Shown: piece after piece, positions 13,878-16,600 of the stretch
Numbering within the stretch: position 1 is the first letter of the stretch
Layout: every line of letters begins with the position of its first letter
From: Spirochaetaceae bacterium
Lineage (GTDB): Bacteria; Spirochaetota; Spirochaetia; Treponematales; Breznakiellaceae
NCBI GenBank assembly: GCA_031283025.1
Contig: JAITCP010000095.1
Span: forward strand, 1-16,600
Reading direction: 5' to 3'
DNA length: 16,600 bases
The notes under the pieces: generated by a model
Seen by the model: only the letters and a program-made list of their open reading frames with translations
What the model was told of the DNA's origin: nothing
Database searches by the model: none
Translations under genes and position numbers: made by a program

Positions 13878-15169
13878 TGCCGCTTATTGAACCCCGTGTT
13901 CTAAAGGGCTTTAGGGATTTTCTTCCGCCCCAGGAATTGGCCCGCCGGAACATGGTAGAAAAAATAGAAAAATCGTTCCGTTCCTTTGGATTTATCCCCA
14001 TTGACACTCCGGCGCTTGAGTACGCGGAAATCCTTTTGGGCAAGGGCGGCGGTGAAACGGAAAAGCAGATATACCGCTTTACCGATCACGGGGGAAGGGA
14101 TGTGGCCCTCCGTTTTGACCTTACCGTTCCCTTTGCCCGTTTTGTGGCTGAACACCGGGGCGATCTTGTTCTTCCCTTTAAGCGCTACCACATCGCCAAA
14201 GTTTGGCGTGGGGAAAATACCCAGCGGGGAAGATACCGGGAATTTACCCAGTGTGATTTTGACATTGTGGGGAGCGACGGAGCCGCGGCGGATTTTGAGA
14301 TTCTCCTTATGATACGGAACACCCTGCGGCCCCTCTGCGGCGATGGGGTTGTTATCCGCCTTAACCACCGGGGCCTCTTTAACCGTTTTTTATCGTCCCT
14401 GGGCGTAATGGAACAATCGGCGGAAATACTAAGGCAGGTAGACAAACTTGCCAAGGTTGGCAAAGACGGCGTGCAAAAACTGTTGGAAGAAATTACCGGA
14501 AAAACAGAAAGCCTGCGTATCCTTGACTTTGTTTCCCTGGAGGCTGAGGGCGATTATGAAACTGTGCTGGAAGCGCTCAAGGCAAAAGCGGGGGAGGGGG
14601 AAGACACCCGGCGGCTGGAAGAACTGCGCCGTTTTATGAAGGATGCCGGGGCGGCGGACGGCTTTATTCTTGATCCTTCCATTACAAGAGGTCTGGATTA
14701 TTATACCGGAGTGGTCTATGAAACTTTTCTTACCGGATTGCCTGACATAGGTTCGATTTGTTCCGGGGGCCGCTATGACAACCTGGCAGGGCTTTATTCA
14801 AAAGATAAAATCTGCGGGGTGGGCTCTTCCATCGGGCTTGACCGGCTCCAGGCCGCACTTGAAATATTGGATGCGGAAAATGCCCATGCAGGTTCCTGCT
14901 GTGCCGCCTTGGCCTGCCTGGAAGCGGGGGACGCCGGAAAAGCCCAAAAAGCGGCGGAGGCATTCCGCCTAAAGGGAATTACCTGCGAGGTTTTTCTTGA
15001 ACCGAAAAAACTTACCCAGCAGTTTATGCTTGCGGAAAAGAAAGGCATACCCTGGGTGATCATCCCTGAAGATGATTACAGCCGCTTTACTCTGCGGAAC
15101 ATTGCCGCCCGTGAAAACAAAGAAAGCCTGGATGTAGAAGATGCGGCAGATGCAATGGCGGGGATGTAA
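13877..15169 (+). CDS. hisS: Histidyl-tRNA synthetase
   Basis: HisRS charges tRNA-His. The 430 residues follow the class II layout. GFRDFLPPQE is at the N-terminus and motif 1 covers about 25-60. Motif 2, around FKRYHIAKVWRGENTQRGRYREFTQ split at 101-125, carries the ATP-binding arginine R111. The HisRS-specific LDPSITRGLDYYTG (265-278) contains R271. Motif 3 is GSSIGLDRLQ (316-325), after GGRYDNL (298-304). The anticodon-binding domain is about 340-430. Initiation overlaps the previous stop by one base, with GGAGG at 13859-13863 as likely ribosome site. No T-rich terminator follows; only a 9-bp inverted repeat (15175-15183/15200-15208) is seen. Confidence 0.97.
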   Translation: MPLIEPRVLKGFRDFLPPQELARRNMVEKIEKSFRSFGFIPIDTPALEYAEILLGKGGGETEKQIYRFTDHGGRDVALRFDLTVPFARFVAEHRGDLVLPFKRYHIAKVWRGENTQRGRYREFTQCDFDIVGSDGAAADFEILLMIRNTLRPLCGDGVVIRLNHRGLFNRFLSSLGVMEQSAEILRQVDKLAKVGKDGVQKLLEEITGKTESLRILDFVSLEAEGDYETVLEALKAKAGEGEDTRRLEELRRFMKDAGAADGFILDPSITRGLDYYTGVVYETFLTGLPDIGSICSGGRYDNLAGLYSKDKICGVGSSIGLDRLQAALEILDAENAHAGSCCAALACLEAGDAGKAQKAAEAFRLKGITCEVFLEPKKLTQQFMLAEKKGIPWVIIPEDDYSRFTLRNIAARENKESLDVEDAADAMAGM

Positions 15170-15188
15170 GGAAACTGGCAAAAGCTCA

Positions 15189-15465
15189 TTATGTGCGGAT
15201 TTTGCCAGGAACCTTAGGATTATTGGCAACATAGTTTAATACCTTTGCCATTACGCTGGTATAGCCTTTACCGAAAGCTTTATATTTTGAAAGGCAATCC
15301 ACGTATATGTTGGCGTATTTTATAAAAATGTTGGGGTTTTTAGGCGGAAATTGAAGGTTTTTAGGGTAAAAAGCCAGTATCTGCCATTAATACGGCATTT
15401 ACTTGTTTGCAAACGCCGACTGTTATATAATTAAAATATGGAACCTGAATAAACCTATTGGAAAA
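15189..15465 (-). pseudogene. Frameshifted C-terminal gene remnant
   Basis: On the minus strand the frame from 15386 to the stop at 15191-15189 encodes 65 residues of ordinary composition, including FPPKNPNIFIKYANIYVDC, GYTSVMAKVLNYVANN and PKVPGKIRT. It has no usable start codon. The preceding frame reads VGVCKQVNAVLMADTGF and ends in a stop just past a five-A run (15368-15372). Removing one base of that run joins the two frames as ADTGFYPKNLQ. This looks like the end of a decayed gene with a single-base frameshift. The family was not recognised. Confidence 0.42.
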
Positions 15466-15487
15466 CTAAAGATGTGTCGGATACCTT

Positions 15488-15510
15488 AACTGAAGTTTTA
15501 AACAACTCTA
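15488..15510 (+). repeat. Degenerate fragment of the hairpin-element core
   Basis: These 23 bases match 15662-15685, the right half of hairpin 3 in copy B, with one missing base and one mismatch (AACTGAAGTTTT then AACAACTCTA). The left arm is absent, so no hairpin can form. It shows that the core exists as a repeated sequence and that copies decay. Confidence 0.55.
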
Positions 15511-15578
15511 ATGAAAGAAAGATCTGCTTGCTGAAGGCATACGCGTAATATGAAACGCGGTGCATTACTGAAAATTAG

Positions 15579-15682
15579 ACTTGTTCAAGAACCCGGTTGG
15601 TTCTTGAACAAGTTAAGCAAAATACTGTGTATTTTGCAGTTTCAATAGGAAGTTGTTCAAAAACTGAAGTTTTTGAACAACT
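15579..15682 (+). repeat. Three-hairpin element, copy B
   Basis: H1 is 15579-15593/15599-15613 (15 bp perfect, loop CGGTT). H2 is 15617-15625/15629-15637 (9 bp perfect, loop TGT). H3 is 15651-15665/15668-15682 (15 bp perfect, loop GA), containing AAAAACTGAAGTTTT. Order, loop of H1, middle-segment wording and H3 core all match the complement of copy A (12900-13014), while the stem sequences differ and remain paired. No T-run follows. Confidence 0.75.
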
Positions 15683-15917
15683 CTATTCTCAAAGCGCAAG
15701 GGTGTATTTTTGTCGAACATGGAAGCAGGCACGATCAATATGGTAAACGCATATAGTGCCGCCATGAGCGTAACTCGCTGTCGTTAAATTTCCGGTCGAT
15801 TACATTATACGCTAATTTTAAGAATTTTAGAACAACCATATACCAATTTGCTTTTTGGGATTAATTATCACGATAAATAACTCCGCTTTTGCCCGCCACA
15901 TTACTATATTATATACT

Positions 15918-16600
15918 ATGGGTGAAAATAATAAAGTTTTACCAAAGATTAACCGCAAATCCGCAATAAGCAAACTTGGCGGCATAAAGGCGCGTGAAAT
16001 TTCCAAACGTCGCGCCGTCATAGTCGCCGCGCTGAATAAGGCAATTGAAATCTTTACTTCCAATGACGAAGAATCATTTGATGAAGTAATGACCAAAGGA
16101 ATATGTACAATAGCGGACGCGGTGGGTTTGGATCGCGTCATCATTTACGGGCTGTTGGAACAGGAAAATAATAGGTGTTTTGGACAAATTTACCGTTGGG
16201 ACAAACTGAAAGGCGGGCTGACGTTTCCCGACGTTGAACTGAAAATTATACCCAATATTCCGGTACTCAAACGCTGGATTTCCGTCATATCGAAGAGCGG
16301 CTGCGTGCGGATTCGGGAAAGCGATTATTCAGAAGACGAGGCTGCTTTTTTGCGCGTGTACGGCGTTAAGTCGATAATACTCATGCCCATCTTCACGCGC
16401 GGCGAGGTTTGGGGAGCCGTCGCCTTTCAGGACCAAAAAAACGACCAATATTTTGACGAAGGTTGCGCCGATCTGCTGCACTCTGCGGCGCGTTTATTCG
16501 CAAACGCCATTTTCAGGGCGAAAATGACGAACAGCGCGGGAAAAGCAATAGAAGCGCTCAAGCGCCGCGAACAAATGGCGGATACGCTGAACAGAGTCGC
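15918..16600 (+). CDS. Partial GAF-domain sensor protein (N-terminal 227 residues)
   Basis: The frame is open from the ATG at 15918 to the window end. After a basic N-terminus (1-52) without membrane span or signal peptide, residues about 53-203 form a GAF domain. It opens with SFDEVMTKGICTIADAVGLD. Its core contains VKSIILMPIFTRGEVWGAVAFQD (split at 150-172) and it ends with ARLFANAIFRAKM. The helix then continues as EALKRREQMADTLNRV, which in related proteins (from memory) links to a second GAF or a histidine-kinase module, so this is probably a cytoplasmic sensor kinase whose output lies beyond the edge. No Shine-Dalgarno precedes the ATG. TATATT at 15905-15910 lies only 7 bases before it, again suggesting a leaderless or near-leaderless start. 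A TTG at 15855 in frame is an alternative but is unsupported. Confidence 0.78.
   Translation, partial: MGENNKVLPKINRKSAISKLGGIKAREISKRRAVIVAALNKAIEIFTSNDEESFDEVMTKGICTIADAVGLDRVIIYGLLEQENNRCFGQIYRWDKLKGGLTFPDVELKIIPNIPVLKRWISVISKSGCVRIRESDYSEDEAAFLRVYGVKSIILMPIFTRGEVWGAVAFQDQKNDQYFDEGCADLLHSAARLFANAIFRAKMTNSAGKAIEALKRREQMADTLNRV

Larger units (their letters stand above)
15170..15917. other. 748-base gene-poor stretch between hisS and the GAF sensor
   Basis: No intact gene is supported here. In order it holds a 9-bp inverted repeat without a T-run just after hisS (15175-15208), a minus-strand gene remnant (15189-15465), a broken hairpin-core copy (15488-15510), a three-hairpin element (15579-15682) and AT-rich sequence up to the sensor start. 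A 22-codon plus-strand frame at 15719-15787 has no ribosome site and cannot be supported as a gene. The mix of remnant and repeats suggests a site of past insertion and decay. Confidence 0.6.

Noticed and set aside
15719..15787. 22-codon plus-strand frame
   Set aside because: It has no ribosome site, no recognisable motif, and a length expected by chance.
15827..16144. Minus-strand open frame of 105 codons
   Set aside because: It overlaps the start of the GAF-domain frame, which shows a clear domain, while this frame's product shows no recognisable pattern.

Overview
The window reads as chromosomal DNA of a spirochaete, most likely a Treponema of the termite-gut type. This rests on moderate GC content, an NfeD-FloA pair, a PilZ-like protein directly in front of hisS, and a GAF-domain sensor in a style common in these bacteria. 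The assignment comes from remembered family resemblance and was not searched.

Layout. Positions 1-375 (minus) hold the 5' part of a signalling protein. Positions 555-1453 (plus) hold a STAS anti-sigma-factor antagonist overlapping a HATPase-type anti-sigma/kinase gene. Positions 1644-6028 (plus) form a tight run: full-length nfeD, floA, a small single-span membrane protein, and uxaC. kdgK (minus) converges on uxaC with a 14-base gap and diverges from uxuB (plus), so three enzymes of hexuronate catabolism lie together on mixed strands. cysE (EpsC-like) follows uxuB closely. Then comes a 124-bp MITE-like palindromic insertion flanked by an exact 9-bp direct repeat. The minus-strand yebC-ruvC pair and a small four-cysteine protein come next, followed by a plus-strand neuB-like sialic-acid-type synthase, a PilZ-like gene translationally coupled to hisS, and a gene-poor stretch (15170-15917). 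The window ends inside a GAF-domain sensor gene that starts at 15918.

The genes give three functional themes. One is membrane and stress signalling (STAS/HATPase, NfeD/FloA, PilZ-like, GAF sensor). The second is glucuronate use: UxaC makes fructuronate, UxuB makes mannonate and KdgK phosphorylates KDG, while mannonate dehydratase (uxuA) and the aldolase are not in the window. The third is housekeeping (ruvC, yebC, hisS, cysE).

The most unusual content is non-coding. Two copies of one three-hairpin element lie in opposite orientations at 12900-13014 and 15579-15682. They share loops and core but have different stems kept paired by compensating changes, and within each copy the two outer hairpins resemble each other, a BIME-like arrangement. 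A solo hairpin (408-443) and a broken copy (15488-15510) appear related. Other points are a likely leaderless nfeD promoter and a frameshifted minus-strand gene remnant downstream of hisS.
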